Positions 44,401 to 55,300 of a stretch of 64,000 nucleotides of DNA are shown here, in pieces. The DNA is from Nannobrachium achirus (lineage: Eukaryota > Chordata > Actinopteri > Myctophiformes > Myctophidae). The stretch spans positions 5,077,104 through 5,141,103 of the forward strand of contig OY997653.1 in the NCBI GenBank assembly GCA_963921795.1, in the 5' to 3' direction. Position 1 is the stretch's first letter, and each line of letters starts with the position of its first letter. The notes below the pieces were generated by a model, which was not told the origin of the DNA, searched no databases, and saw only the letters and a program-made list of their open reading frames with translations. Position numbers and translations under genes: made by a program.

Positions 44401-45179
44401 TGTTTGTACTTTGTAGGCCATAGTTTGCCAAAGAGGATGAATGTCAGATGGATAGAACACACTACAGTACATAGCCTAGAATAGTCAGGCAAAGAAGGGA
44501 TATAAAAAATACAGTGTGCGTGCGTGCGTGTTGTCGAGGAAACGAGCATGACACGTCACGTCATGGCATGACGTCATATTTAGTTATAAATTAGCTATAT
44601 ACCGAAGAAATATAGAAGCATACAGATCTACAGAGATATCTAGAGATAGATTCAGATACAGAGATTCATAGAAGAATATTGAATAGATGCATTATAGAAC
44701 TTAGTGTATCAACAGAGCCTACAGTACCTTTATACAGATACAGAGATTCATAGAAGAATATTGAATAGATGCATTATAGAACTTAGTGTATCAACAGAGC
44801 CTACAGTACCTTTATACAGTAATTATAGGGGTTCAATGGTGCTGGCCATGGGCTTTCCGGTTAACTAGACTTTATTATACCAGATTCAACTGAGATACTA
44901 TTACCAGCGACCTCACCTTACCTAAATACAGTCCACCTATTTTCTATTATTTTTACTTTGTTCTTATAAGCAGAATGCTGTGCAGTTGGCAACTCTAGTT
45001 AATTTATTTTATTTTGTTTTCTTTTTGAGGTTTTCATTGTTCTGTTGATGACAACACAAAACGGTTTTAGCTGTGTTAATACTATAATAAGATTCCCCAT
45101 CACGAATCTTCTGGCGGAATTGCACCAGGTTTTGTGTCATAGGTTATATCATATGCCTGTAAATACACATAGCTAATTG
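44401..45179. other. Unassigned, with an 82-bp perfect tandem duplication
   Basis: Two identical-looking 82-bp units at 44653-44819 (CAGATACAGAGATTCATAGA to ACAGTACCTTTATA). No gene. Confidence 0.6.
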
Positions 45180-46056
45180 TCTCCACCAGCCGAAGGCATG
45201 GGGGAGAGTATGTTTTCCCCTCCGTCCGTCCGTCCGTCCGTGCGTCCGTGCGTCCGTGCGTGCGTGCGTCCGTCCGTCCGTGCGTCCTCGCAGTTTGTGA
45301 GCACCTAATCTCAGTCGCCGTTGGCCCGATCGCTGCCAAAGTGAGCACACACATTCCCTGGATGCCAATCTAGAACCTCTGCCCTAAATTTTTTAAATGG
45401 GCCTTTTCTAGCGCCACCTAGTGGCCGATGTTCGCAAAACACATTTCTGTGCACTACTCTTACAGATTTTGTCCAAAAATCATACAAATCGGTAGGCAGT
45501 ATCTCGACAGTCATGTGATCGACACGGATCTGTCCGATTTTGCATATTCCATCCTGATTGGCTAAGATTGGCTTCCAAAGTTTGTAGGATCGAGCCGTTT
45601 TGAACAAAATGCCTCAAATCACAAACTTGAATTATTATCATGAAATCGCACACACACGTTCCCACTAGGCCGAGGAAGAAATGCCACTTATTTTTTTTTA
45701 AATCAGCCTCATGGTGGCGCTATAACAGGCCGATTTGTGGTTTTACCTATAACTCCACCGATCAGTTTCAAACTTTGCAAGCACACTCCCTAGAAGCTAA
45801 GGATAAACCTTTGCCCTGCATTTTTCACATAAGCCTTTTATAGCGCCACCTTTGGGCCGACTTATGTAAAACACATTTTTGGATATTACTCCTTGAGATT
45901 TTATCCCAAAATCACGCAAATCGGTACACAGTATCTCTATAGTCATGTGATCAAGTCTGATCCGTCTGATATTTCATATGCCATCCTGATTGGCTAATAT
46001 TAGCTTCCAAAGTTTGCCTGGTGGAGACCTGTGCTCGGAAGAGCACTGCTTCTAGT
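45180..46056 (+). mobile_element. Helentron-like non-autonomous element (HINE), both ends present
   Basis: 5' end TCTCCACCAGCCGAAGGCAT; near the 3' end GGTGGAGAC is its inverted complement, followed by hairpin GTGCTC-GGAA-GAGCAC and terminal TGCTTCTAGT|T. A CTAGT end, 3' hairpin, short asymmetric inverted repeats and an internal microsatellite are the layout of Helentron-associated (DINE-1-like) elements. No Rep/helicase. Confidence 0.75.
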
Positions 46057-46171
46057 TGGTACTGTACTGCTCTTGTTTTTTCCTCTTATCTATCTTTTTT
46101 CTTACTTCTTTGTAACTTTGTAAATAACTGTATACTGCTGTGCTACAACTATCCCCTTGGGATAATAAAGG

Positions 46172-46226
<55 letters not shown>
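46057..46226 (+). mobile_element. LINE-type 3' end with (CT)n tail
   Basis: CTATCCCCTTGGGATAATAA then AGGTATCTCTCTCT, with a CT array at 46173-46224. Counterpart of 35561-35928. Confidence 0.55.
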
Positions 46227-46230
<4 letters not shown>

Positions 46231-46589
46231 GAGTGCAAGAACTCTAGCATAGTGAATTTCAGAAAAAAAATACTTGCCAAAGTTCCACATAATCCAGCCA
46301 TCTATGTGGAAATTGACATTATTACTACAAAACGACAAGCCAAAAGTTATTTGTAAATTGGGTGCTTTCCTAAAGAGTGTTATACCCTTGTTCAAATAAT
46401 GTTCGCCATGCCCCCTTTTTGCTACATCTGTTTGAATATGGTATTGTATTGTTATGTAGTGTATACTGTATGTATATAATCTGTGCTCCATACCATGAGT
46501 TAAATAAATGATGATAAATGATGAGAAAGTATTCAAATATGTTAGTTAAGTAAAAGTATCAATACTGCAAAGTCTGCAATATAGAAAGT

Positions 46590-46782
46590 AAGGCTGAAAC
46601 CACACCAAAGTACCTATGAGAGTGGATTTCCCATTCCGCAAATGCATTTCAACGAGAATGGAGCATTTATTATTTTTTTCCCAGAAATCCTCTACTGGCA
46701 TGAAACCGCTCCATTCTCATCGAAAAGCATTGGCGGAATGGGGAATCCACTCTCATAGGTACTTTGGTGTGGGTGCAGCTTA
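46590..46782. mobile_element. Palindromic MITE, about 193 bp
   Basis: Arms CACACCAAAGTACCTATGAG and CTCATAGGTACTTTGGTGTG; inner arms AACGAGAATGGAGC and GCTCCATTCTCATCG. Confidence 0.8.
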
Positions 46783-46823
46783 AAAATCCATAATTCATAT
46801 AGTGTTGAAAATGGTTGAAAATA

Positions 46824-46882
46824 GCAGATCTACAAGCTCACAACGCATTGCAATGTGAGGCGTTGTGAGCTTGTAGATCGTC
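46824..46882. repeat. Palindromic module copy 24
   Basis: GCAGATCTACAAGCTCACAA...GCGTTGTGAGCTTGTAGATC. Without it and one TA the flanks read GGTTGAAAATATTTTCAAAC, a near-perfect TA-centred palindrome. Confidence 0.88.
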
Positions 46883-47469
46883 TATTTTCAAACAGCCAGG
46901 GTATAACACACAATATTTGGATCTGAAATGTAGTGGAGTAAAGTAAAAGTATTGGAAATACTCAAGTAAAGTACAAATACCTCAATATTGTAAAAATACA
47001 GTACTTAGTTGCTTTACACGACTGTAAACAGTGACATCACAGACAAATCCTTGTATCTTCTTACGATGAGCATTTCTGCAGCGCAAAAAAAAAAAAGTTG
47101 AGATTCATTGCATAGCTACTCTGTACCCAGAGTCTGTACCATATAGCCTACTACAAGGCAAGCCAGCTGACGACAAGCTGTTTTATAAACACTGACGTCC
47201 AATCATGGATCACTTTTTTGAAGGGTGGGTGTGAGTGGACATTGGTAAAAGTGGATGGAGGTACAGTAGGTCAGGGTGTTTGAGGTCTTCTTTCTCTCAA
47301 GTTCAGTCTTCCATGTTTCTATGGTTTATAGTCCATATTGTTTATAGTTTTGTACGCCATAGTCTATAGACCATTTTCAAAGTGGATGACGGGGCACCCT
47401 GGGGTGCCCTGACGGCAGTCCAGGGGTGCCGCAAGATAATTTGATAATATTTGGATGTTATTTGGACAC

Positions 47470-48458
47470 TTAAAGTTGTACCATGTAACTTTTTTTATAA
47501 AACAAATCTTAAAATTGTCCTAACTGTTAAATCGCTAAAGTTTTAGAACACCCACTCCGTTATTTTCAGCTTCTGAAGCCTTCTCTTTATATGTTTTCTT
47601 CTTAGCAGTGACAGGGGCGGGATTTCGCGCCAAAATGACGTAATCTGCATCATCTGTATACGTTGTGTATATGTTACAGTTAGTTTGGGTAACTCAGTTA
47701 GATTGGGGTAGGAGCGCTTGTTTTTGTTCACCTCATGTCCCAGTGGTAGATCATTTGACTGCATTAGTCCCACGCTGGTGAATGCTACTATGCCTAAACC
47801 TAAACCTAACCCTAACCCTAAACCTTACCCTAAACCTCACCCTAACCCCTAACCCTAAACCTAACCCTAACCCTAACCCTAAACCTTAGCCTAAACCTAA
47901 CCCTAACACCTAACCCTAAACCTAAACCTTACCCTAAACCTAACCCTAACCCCTTACCCTAAACCTAACCCTAACCTCAGTAAAACTATGCCTAAACCTA
48001 ATCCTAACCCTAACCTCAGTCAAATTATTCCTAGTTCCCCGAAGGAGGCGGCGCCTGCTCCACATTGTGCACAAAAACGAGCGCTCCTGTTCTCAATCTA
48101 ACTGAATCTCAAACTAACTGTGACATATACGTTGCCCAATCACATCGCCGATCATGCACACATGGTACACTACCGGCCAATCACAGCTTATCTGCTCTGG
48201 TCTCCAGGAAGCGCCTCCGCTTGGCTACAGTGTTTACCATGGTGAAGGATTTTAACCTCTTAATCCACAAATCCTGGCCAGAAAATTACTTCTACCATGC
48301 GTTCTACCCCTCCACGGATTACTATCGGTTGCGGTGGTTTGCGGCGCCGCTCCGGTGGTCCGCGGCGGTGGTCCGCGACGACCCCGGCCGAAAAACGTCC
48401 GAAAAAAGCAATACCGCTACTGATCACTAGTTGAGCAACTTACACAGTATAGCTTTAA
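47470..48458. mobile_element. TTAA-flanked element with internal telomere-like block
   Basis: TTAA at 47470-47473 and 48455-48458; ends TTAAAGTTGTACCATGTAAC and TTACACAGTATAGCTTTAA are inverted (9 of the first 12 inner positions match by eye). Internal inverted arms of about 70 bp (47657-47733 and 48071-48134; AGGAGCGCTTGTTTTTG and CAAAAACGAGCGCTCCT) enclose the CCCTAA-like array. Confidence 0.65.
47792..48015. repeat. Interstitial telomere-like repeat (CCCTAA/CCTAAA variants)
   Basis: About 35 units mixing CCCTAA, CCTAAA and CCTTAC-type variants. Degenerate, so not a fresh chromosome end; it lies wholly between the inverted arms of the TTAA element. Confidence 0.85.
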
Positions 48459-48690
48459 AACAATATTTAGTATAATTTTAAACTTGAAGTACAAAGTTAT
48501 TTTCAGTCAGTTCTAACCAAAATGGCTATTATCTCAATGTTTTCCTCTTAACATAATCGCTAAAATATGGCATAAATTGAAGGTGTTGGGAGTGCAAATT
48601 ATGAATAAAATGTAGGGGTACCTCGGATGACAATAATATTTATAGGGGTGTCCTGGGCCAAAAAAGTTTGGGAACCCCTGCTATAGCTTG

Positions 48691-50308
48691 GCCCGATTAT
48701 CGCTGCTTGAGCAGCTATATTGTTTTATTTGTAATAGATGTGCATATTGATGAAATTTATGTTATTTCTTACACATCCTACACATTATGAACAAAGATTC
48801 CCAGAGTTGTTGTTATACCCTCTTTGTCTGGAATGCTGCTGCATGTCCACATGTTAAGTCTGGAAATCCTGATCAGAATCACATGCGCCTTAGTGGGGGT
48901 GGGGGGGTTGGTTTTCTAAAGATGGTGTGTAGGTATTTGTAGTCATCCTTTGGTATCCGTAGGTAAAAAAAAGTGAATTATTCCAAGCTCAAATGCAGGT
49001 TTTCATGTAATACTATTCACAGATTGCGGAAGACTAGAAGCTCTTGTTCTATGCCTGAAAATAACATTACATCATCCATGTATCCCACACCACCACACAA
49101 TGTTGTCTTTGGAATGGGTTATTGTTTGACATAATGTGTTGCTCTTCCCATATTCAGGACCTGGGTGGTGTATGGAAGGCAAAAGCTAAACTGCTCTCTT
49201 ACTCCTCCTACTGCGTGTATCAAAACAGCATCCCGGTATCGGCAGTGGAAACTTGTGATTGGCTGAACCGGAGGTAGGGAGCGCTCCGTTGTGTTTCCCC
49301 TGGACCGCGGGGAGGTGACGAAATTCGGGGGGGTGAAGATTTACTATTCTGTCCATAACGGCACATTAAGTCGGTAACGACGCTGAGTCGGCTCATGCGA
49401 CCGTCGCAACGCTCGACTATGCAATGTTTCATAACATATATAATCATAAACATGTCAAGTATTATACTTAATAATTGGGACTAAATAAGAACCATTATCA
49501 TAGTTATAATAGGCCTACATTAACAGTGGTTAAGGCATTTTGGTTTGATAAGGTTGTGGGCAGAACAATTTGTCCTTGTTTATTTGACTATTTTTACTTT
49601 AATTATAATTAACGACACTTCTGTAGTGAATTAGTGATTATAATAAATAGCCTATGTCATGATTGCTAGATCAGATTGTGTTTATAATATAAGGCCGGAG
49701 TGCCTCCGCCATCTCCACCGAAAACAAGCGCTCCCCCCTTGTTCCATTGTCGAAACCGGGATGCTGTTTTTATTCACACCTTCCTACCAGGCCCTTATAA
49801 TACAAGCTCTGATCACATGCAGGCACTCACACTCGCTGTGCTACCTTACCTGACTGATCTGCTCCAGCTGCTCAGGGCTACACTTTGTTTTACCAGGTAA
49901 ATAGGCCTATGTTTTTTTTGTCTTCTTTTTTTTTAATTATTATTTTGCTGCCTGCTCTCTTCTCACTTCTAAAATGTAGAGATCAACAATCTTGTATTGT
50001 GTAAATATTAATACTACTTTAAAAGCATAAATACTTTGATCAGAAAAAAATATAATATAATAAGAATATAACTTTATAAGAATAAATAAACTGAAACAAG
50101 TGTGAACCGGGTAAAGATCTCTAAAGACGCTCTAGAAAGATGATACCGTTTTTCATAACTGCTAGCTGCTAAACTCACGATTAACTTGGAGAAGGTTGAA
50201 GAAGAAAAACAAAGCTCTTTATAAGAGACCAATTTCGTATCTGATCTGCCTAAATATTCAACTGGTGGCCCGCAGGACAAATCCGGACCCTGGGATACTT
50301 TCTTGTGG

Positions 50309-50310
<2 letters not shown>
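48691..50310. other. Unassigned
   Basis: An inverted ~20-bp pair (AAACAGCATCCCGGTATCG at 49212 and CGAAACCGGGATGCTGTTT at 49741) may bound a 550-bp element; the part near 49260-49440 is CpG-rich. No gene supported. Confidence 0.4.

Positions 50311-50396
<86 letters not shown>
50311..50396. repeat. (GT)n microsatellite
   Basis: About 43 units. Confidence 0.95.
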
Positions 50397-50399
<3 letters not shown>

Positions 50400-50695
50400 A
50401 CTGTGCATATATTTGTCCAAAAAACACGCAAATCGGTACACAGACATTAAACAAGATTAGCTAAACAAGTAATCAGATTTTTCATATTCCATCCTGATTG
50501 ACTAAGATGTTGCACGCATATTCCTAACAAATGCAACCCTTTCACATTGGCCACCAGCAGGTCGACATTTGTAAAACCGATCGCCATGAAAGGCCTAAGA
50601 GGACACGGCACCCTTTTCACATTGGCCTATTATAGCGCCACCACGAGGCCACTATAACCTGACATGGAAGAGCACTGCTTATAGTTTAATTTTGT
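50397..50695 (+). mobile_element. HINE fragment (3' part)
   Basis: TTGTCCAAAAAACACGCAAA, CATATTCCATCCTGATTG, TAGCGCCACCACGAGGCC and an eroded 3' end GAAGAGCACTGCTTATAGT match 45180-46056. Confidence 0.65.
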
Positions 50696-50758
50696 CATTA
50701 AATGTATCCAATCTGAATGGTAAAGTTAATACACTAACTAGAACGATGCAATTGGAAA

Positions 50759-50798
50759 TTGCAAGTGTGGTTGCTGTGACCTGAGTCACACTTGCAAA
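50759..50798 (+). repeat. Second hairpin type, copy 3
   Basis: TTGCAAGTGTGGTTGCTGTG to TGAGTCACACTTGCAA; the same hairpin as in the TTAA MITE at 12.3-12.7 kb but in other surroundings. Confidence 0.75.
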
Positions 50799-50839
50799 TC
50801 AATTCCATCTTACCATTTGAATGTTCCCCATTCAAGTCA

Positions 50840-52353
50840 ATGGGGAACGTTTTGTGTCTCAATGATGCCGGTTGATTTGACATAATGGCCCAAGTGTGTC
50901 CCACCAAAACTGTGGGAGGAGTAGCGCGGCAAAAAGATTTATCTGGAAAGATTGATGGAAGGAATAAAGTCGAACAAGTACTATAGTCAGGGCAACCACA
51001 CTAAATATAACTTAATTGGGGTGGTTGTATTTTGTCTCCCTGCTCTTAAGGCAGGCTCAATTAGCTCAATGGTAAAAATGTTGGCACTTAAATCAGGAAA
51101 CTGGGTCCAAAATCCGATAGAAGACGAGGGTTACATAATAATACTGCTTATAATGTTTAAACTGTTGAGCATGAACATTGTTGTTATTTTTTGTTGCCCC
51201 CGACTTCAAGTCATTTTACAATTTTGGCCCACTGCTTAGTTGAATAGCCCTTGAATTGACCTTTATTACCATATCACAAGGCTCATAGATAGAAAATAAC
51301 AATGAAACAGGGTTATTTTAATGTCCCTAATGTGTGTCTTACGTTACAGTATAAGTACAGGATTTTACAATCATGTGCCAAAGTGCAAAAAGTGATAGGA
51401 GGCAAATGACAATATTATGATCAAAATGTCCTCCACTCACTCATGTACTTTGAGCACTTGCTTTGATGCAAGAGGTTGAGCATGTAAATCATTAAGAAAT
51501 AACTAGTCAATCTGTCTCTGTCTAAGCAGTCATGCTTTTTCTTTTATCCTCTCTCTACTTCCTCTTAGTTTTTGAGACCACAACACCTGCAACTAACCTT
51601 GTAAGGACAAAGAAAGGAAGACTACCCTGGACTACATTTTACATAAAAAGTAAAACATTATAGCACATATTTATGTTGCAATTAATTTATAGCCAAGCAT
51701 AACCAAAAATATTAGACAGACGGGCTATCAAAGTGAACAAATAAAACCACAGTTGATCCAGTGTAGTGTAGAATCAGTGTAGACTATCTCCTCTGGAGAC
51801 AGTGACGTGGACATTTGATCTAACATTCATTTAATATTATTAGCATATTAATGAGGCTTGATCCTACATGTGTGGCATATTAGATAATTATTCATCCTGG
51901 AAATTCAATGTTACATGAGTGCAGAGATGGAGCCAAGTTAGAATTAATATAAAACCTCTTATAAGGCCTTTTTTGGAGTGAGAAATATTTGACATGAACT
52001 TTGATCAGAGATTGTTTTGTTATTGTTGTTCTTTTGAAGGATTTAAAGTCATTTGTCCTAATTGTACCACATTACAAAAACGTGTGTGAATTCAATAAAT
52101 TCCCTGGCTGCTGATTTGGTATCCGGTTTAGCTTTTCAAAATAAGTCATACAAATATTTTCAATTTGTTGGCATGTACAGTAGTATTACTGTACAGCAGT
52201 ACAGTAATATACAATATAGTACATGTGCAGTGGTTGGAGGAGCTCTTTTATTGAGATGTTTTAGACCCTGGTGTGGTGAAGGACACCTACTGTTTGACAG
52301 CCAGTTACAGTTATCTTACAACGATCTTTGTTTATCCTTGACTGTCTTCACAG
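50840..52353 (+). other. Upstream region of the small spliced gene
   Basis: A possible untranslated exon (TTTTTGAGACCACAACACC after CCTCTTAG at 51568, donor CCTT|gtaagg at 51600) and a TATAAAA-like box (51950) are seen but unproven. The rest is unassigned. Confidence 0.3.
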
Positions 52354-52373
52354 GTCTGCACAAGAAGATCACA

Positions 52374-55300
52374 ATGACTACCTACAAGAAATCGGGTAAG
52401 CATCAATACATTTTTACTTTGTAGGAAAATCTTATTTCAGAGAAAGTCAAACACATTAGATAGGCCTATTTAAATTCTGCCCAAATTCTTATGTATAAAC
52501 ATTTCAACAGTGTTATGAGATTCGAGATATGCAATACATTTATACTAAAAAGTCCACTATGTGATATAGCTCATAGAGAATTCATGAATGTGTGTTAGAC
52601 ATAGACCGTAGAAAATATGGACAGTGGGAGATGTCACTATTGGTTTCTATCAGAGCGAAAATGGAGCTTTTTTTGCCCTCGTATGGGTGTCCGTCTTCAT
52701 ATTAACAAGGAAGGCTATTGGCTGTCAACGGTCACGTGCAACAGAGATACTTGGGAGAATGTGTTAAACTTGCCGAAAACAAAGAAGAAGAAGAAGGAGG
52801 AGGAGGAGGAGGAGGAGGAGGAGGAGGAGGAGGACGGGACAAGTAGTAGAGTCTCAACCTGAGGTTCTGTGACCATTTGACCTCTATGGACCCTTTATGA
52901 TTTAGACCCCATGTCCCTCGCAAAAATGTGGGCAAAATGTTTGACAGCTAGGGTAATTTTCAGTCTCATTCACTTACTCTACACTACAATATAAAGGAAA
53001 AAAATGACCAAGAAAACTGCTTTAAGTGGGTTGTGAGGGGTCAAACTAGGGGTTTTTAATTATTCTGAATCCATTGCAAGCATTTGTTTTGCATGAGAAA
53101 CATTCCTTGGGCTAAAAACGGACCCCAAAAGACTGTGAAAATTGATGACTCATCACTAAACCATAGTTTTGTTGGCCGTTCTTAGTCCAAGGAATGTATT
53201 TCGTGCAAAACAAATGCTTGCAATGGATTCAGAATAATTTAAAAATCCCTAGTTTGACCCCTCACATCCCACTTAAAGCAGATTTTTTGGGAGTAATTCT
53301 TTCCTTTATAGTGTAGTGTAGAGTAAGTGAATGAGACTGATAATTACCCTAGCTGTCAAACATTTTGCCCACATTTTTGCGAGGGACATGGGGTCTAAAT
53401 CTTTTATAAAGGGTCCATAGAGGTCAAATCAATCATCAAACCATCCTTCCCAGAGGATGGTCACAGAAGCTCAGGTTGAGACTCTACTAAAGGGCAGTGG
53501 TGGAAAAAGTACTCACATTCTTTACTCAAGTAAAAGTATCAATACTGCAATAGTATAAAAGTATCAATATAGCAATAGTATAAAAGTATCAACACTGCAA
53601 TAGTATAAAAGTATCAATATAGCAATAGTATAAAAGTATCAATATAGCAATAGTATAAAAGTATCAATACTGTAATAGTATAAAAGTATCAATATAGCAA
53701 TAGTATAAAGTATCAATACTGCAATAGTATAAAAGTATCAATACTGCAATAGTATAAAAGTATCAATACTGCAATAGGAATACTAATATAATTCAAAATT
53801 TACTTGAGTGAAAGTACAAAAGTATTGGTATGAAAATGTATAGTGTTCAATAGTGTTTAATATATGTTTTGTACTAATAATACACATCTACAAAGTAACT
53901 AATAATTTAAATTTTCAAATAAATGTAGTGGAGTACAATATTTGGATCCGAGATGTAAGTAAAAGTATTAGAAATACTCTACAGAAGTACAGCACTCAAG
54001 TAAAAGTACTTAGTTACTTTACACCTCTGGACAAGCCGTGCGAAGGGTGCGTAGCCACGCCCCTCCTACAGCATACCTTCTTTATCATCAATTCTAAAAT
54101 AAATGGAACCATATTTAAAATGAGCCAATTGATTGCCATGGCAACCCCACAAATGGTAATTTCCCAGTGTTTTGACCAGGTCAATGTGGTTATGAGGTTA
54201 GGGTTAGACTTAGTTTCTGTGAGGTTAGCATGGCTAGCAAGCCTAGCACTGAAACAGAACTGTCAGAAAGATGACTCTTAAGCATGGCCATGTTATGGCA
54301 TAGTTTTGGTGAAGTTAAAGGTTATTGTTTAGGAAGGAAGACAGAGTCCCGGCAAACCCAGCCTAATTTGATTTGGTCCAACAAATGCTACAACAACTTT
54401 CTTTTTTTACCAGGGTATGATATTACAGTGAGGAAGAACGGTAGCAGAAACATCGATGACAATGAAATGGCCTGTGTCATGAACATCATCGCTAACGGAA
54501 TGGTAGTGAACATGACCACCGATACTGCAGAAAAAGGAAACCCGAATGGAGCATACCGAATGGGCAAAAATATCCGTGAGGTAAGTTCAGGTTCAGGTTC
54601 GGTTTATTAGTCAAATGCGTATCCATACAAGTACAGACAAACAATGAAATGCTTGTGCCAAGAGCACTCTCGGCCTTATTGCACACAAAAACAATACGAC
54701 AACAACAGGTCACCCAGGACAACCCAAAAAACAACAAAACAACCATACAGTGTGACAGTGTACAGTTTAAAAACTGCGTATATTGCACATGACTACCTAC
54801 GTCTCGCTTCCATCTCTTCGTTAAGCAACCTGATTGCTTGAGCATAAAAACTATTACTGAAACGGGTGGTGTGAGATTTGATGCTCTGGTAACGTTTTTT
54901 TGAAGGGAGGAGATAGAACAGGGAATGGGCGGGATGACAGCTGTCCTTTAAGATGTTCTCTGTCTTTTTCTTACAGCGTGTGTTATAGATTGTGTGTAGC
55001 TGTGGTAATTCTGTGCCAATGATTTTGGCAGCTCTCTTCACAATTCTCTGTAACTGTTTACTGTCTTGAGCAGTCACGTTACCAAACCACACTGTTATGC
55101 ATCCTGTCAATACACTTTCTATGGTACAGCGATAGAAATTAACAAGAGCCTTGGTGCTTAGGCCAAATCTCCTGAGGCGCCGCAGAAAGTACAGTCGCTG
55201 CTGCGCTTTCTTAAGGATACCTTCGCTGTTTTGAGACCATGTGAGTGAGTTTGTTATGTGAACACCCAGGAATTTGAAACTGTCCACTATGTCTACAGGT

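Larger units (their letters stand above)
46528..47020. mobile_element. CAGTGGTGG-type hAT-like element carrying two palindromes
   Basis: AGTAAAAGTATCAATACTGC on the left and ACTCAAGTAAAGTACAAATA...TTGCTTTACACGACTG on the right. It contains a palindromic MITE (46590-46782) and a module (46824-46882). Confidence 0.6.
47392..48690. mobile_element. Decayed hAT-like element hosting a TTAA element
   Basis: The right end AGTTTGGGAACCCCTG is a typical fish hAT terminus; the left part carries GGCACCCTGGGGTGCC. A TTAA element is inserted at 47470. Confidence 0.45.

Noticed and set aside
47792-48015. True chromosome end or fusion point
   Set aside because: The array is short, degenerate and bounded on both sides by transposon inverted repeats.
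48065-48430. 121-aa plus-strand frame
   Set aside because: It starts inside an inverted arm of the TTAA element and matches no family that I know.
50074-50454. 126-aa minus-strand frame
   Set aside because: Most of it is a (GT)n array; no domain outside the repeat.
53531-53780. Regularly spaced repeats resembling a CRISPR array
   Set aside because: Units are contiguous 25-bp minisatellite repeats with no unique spacers, in a eukaryotic transposon.
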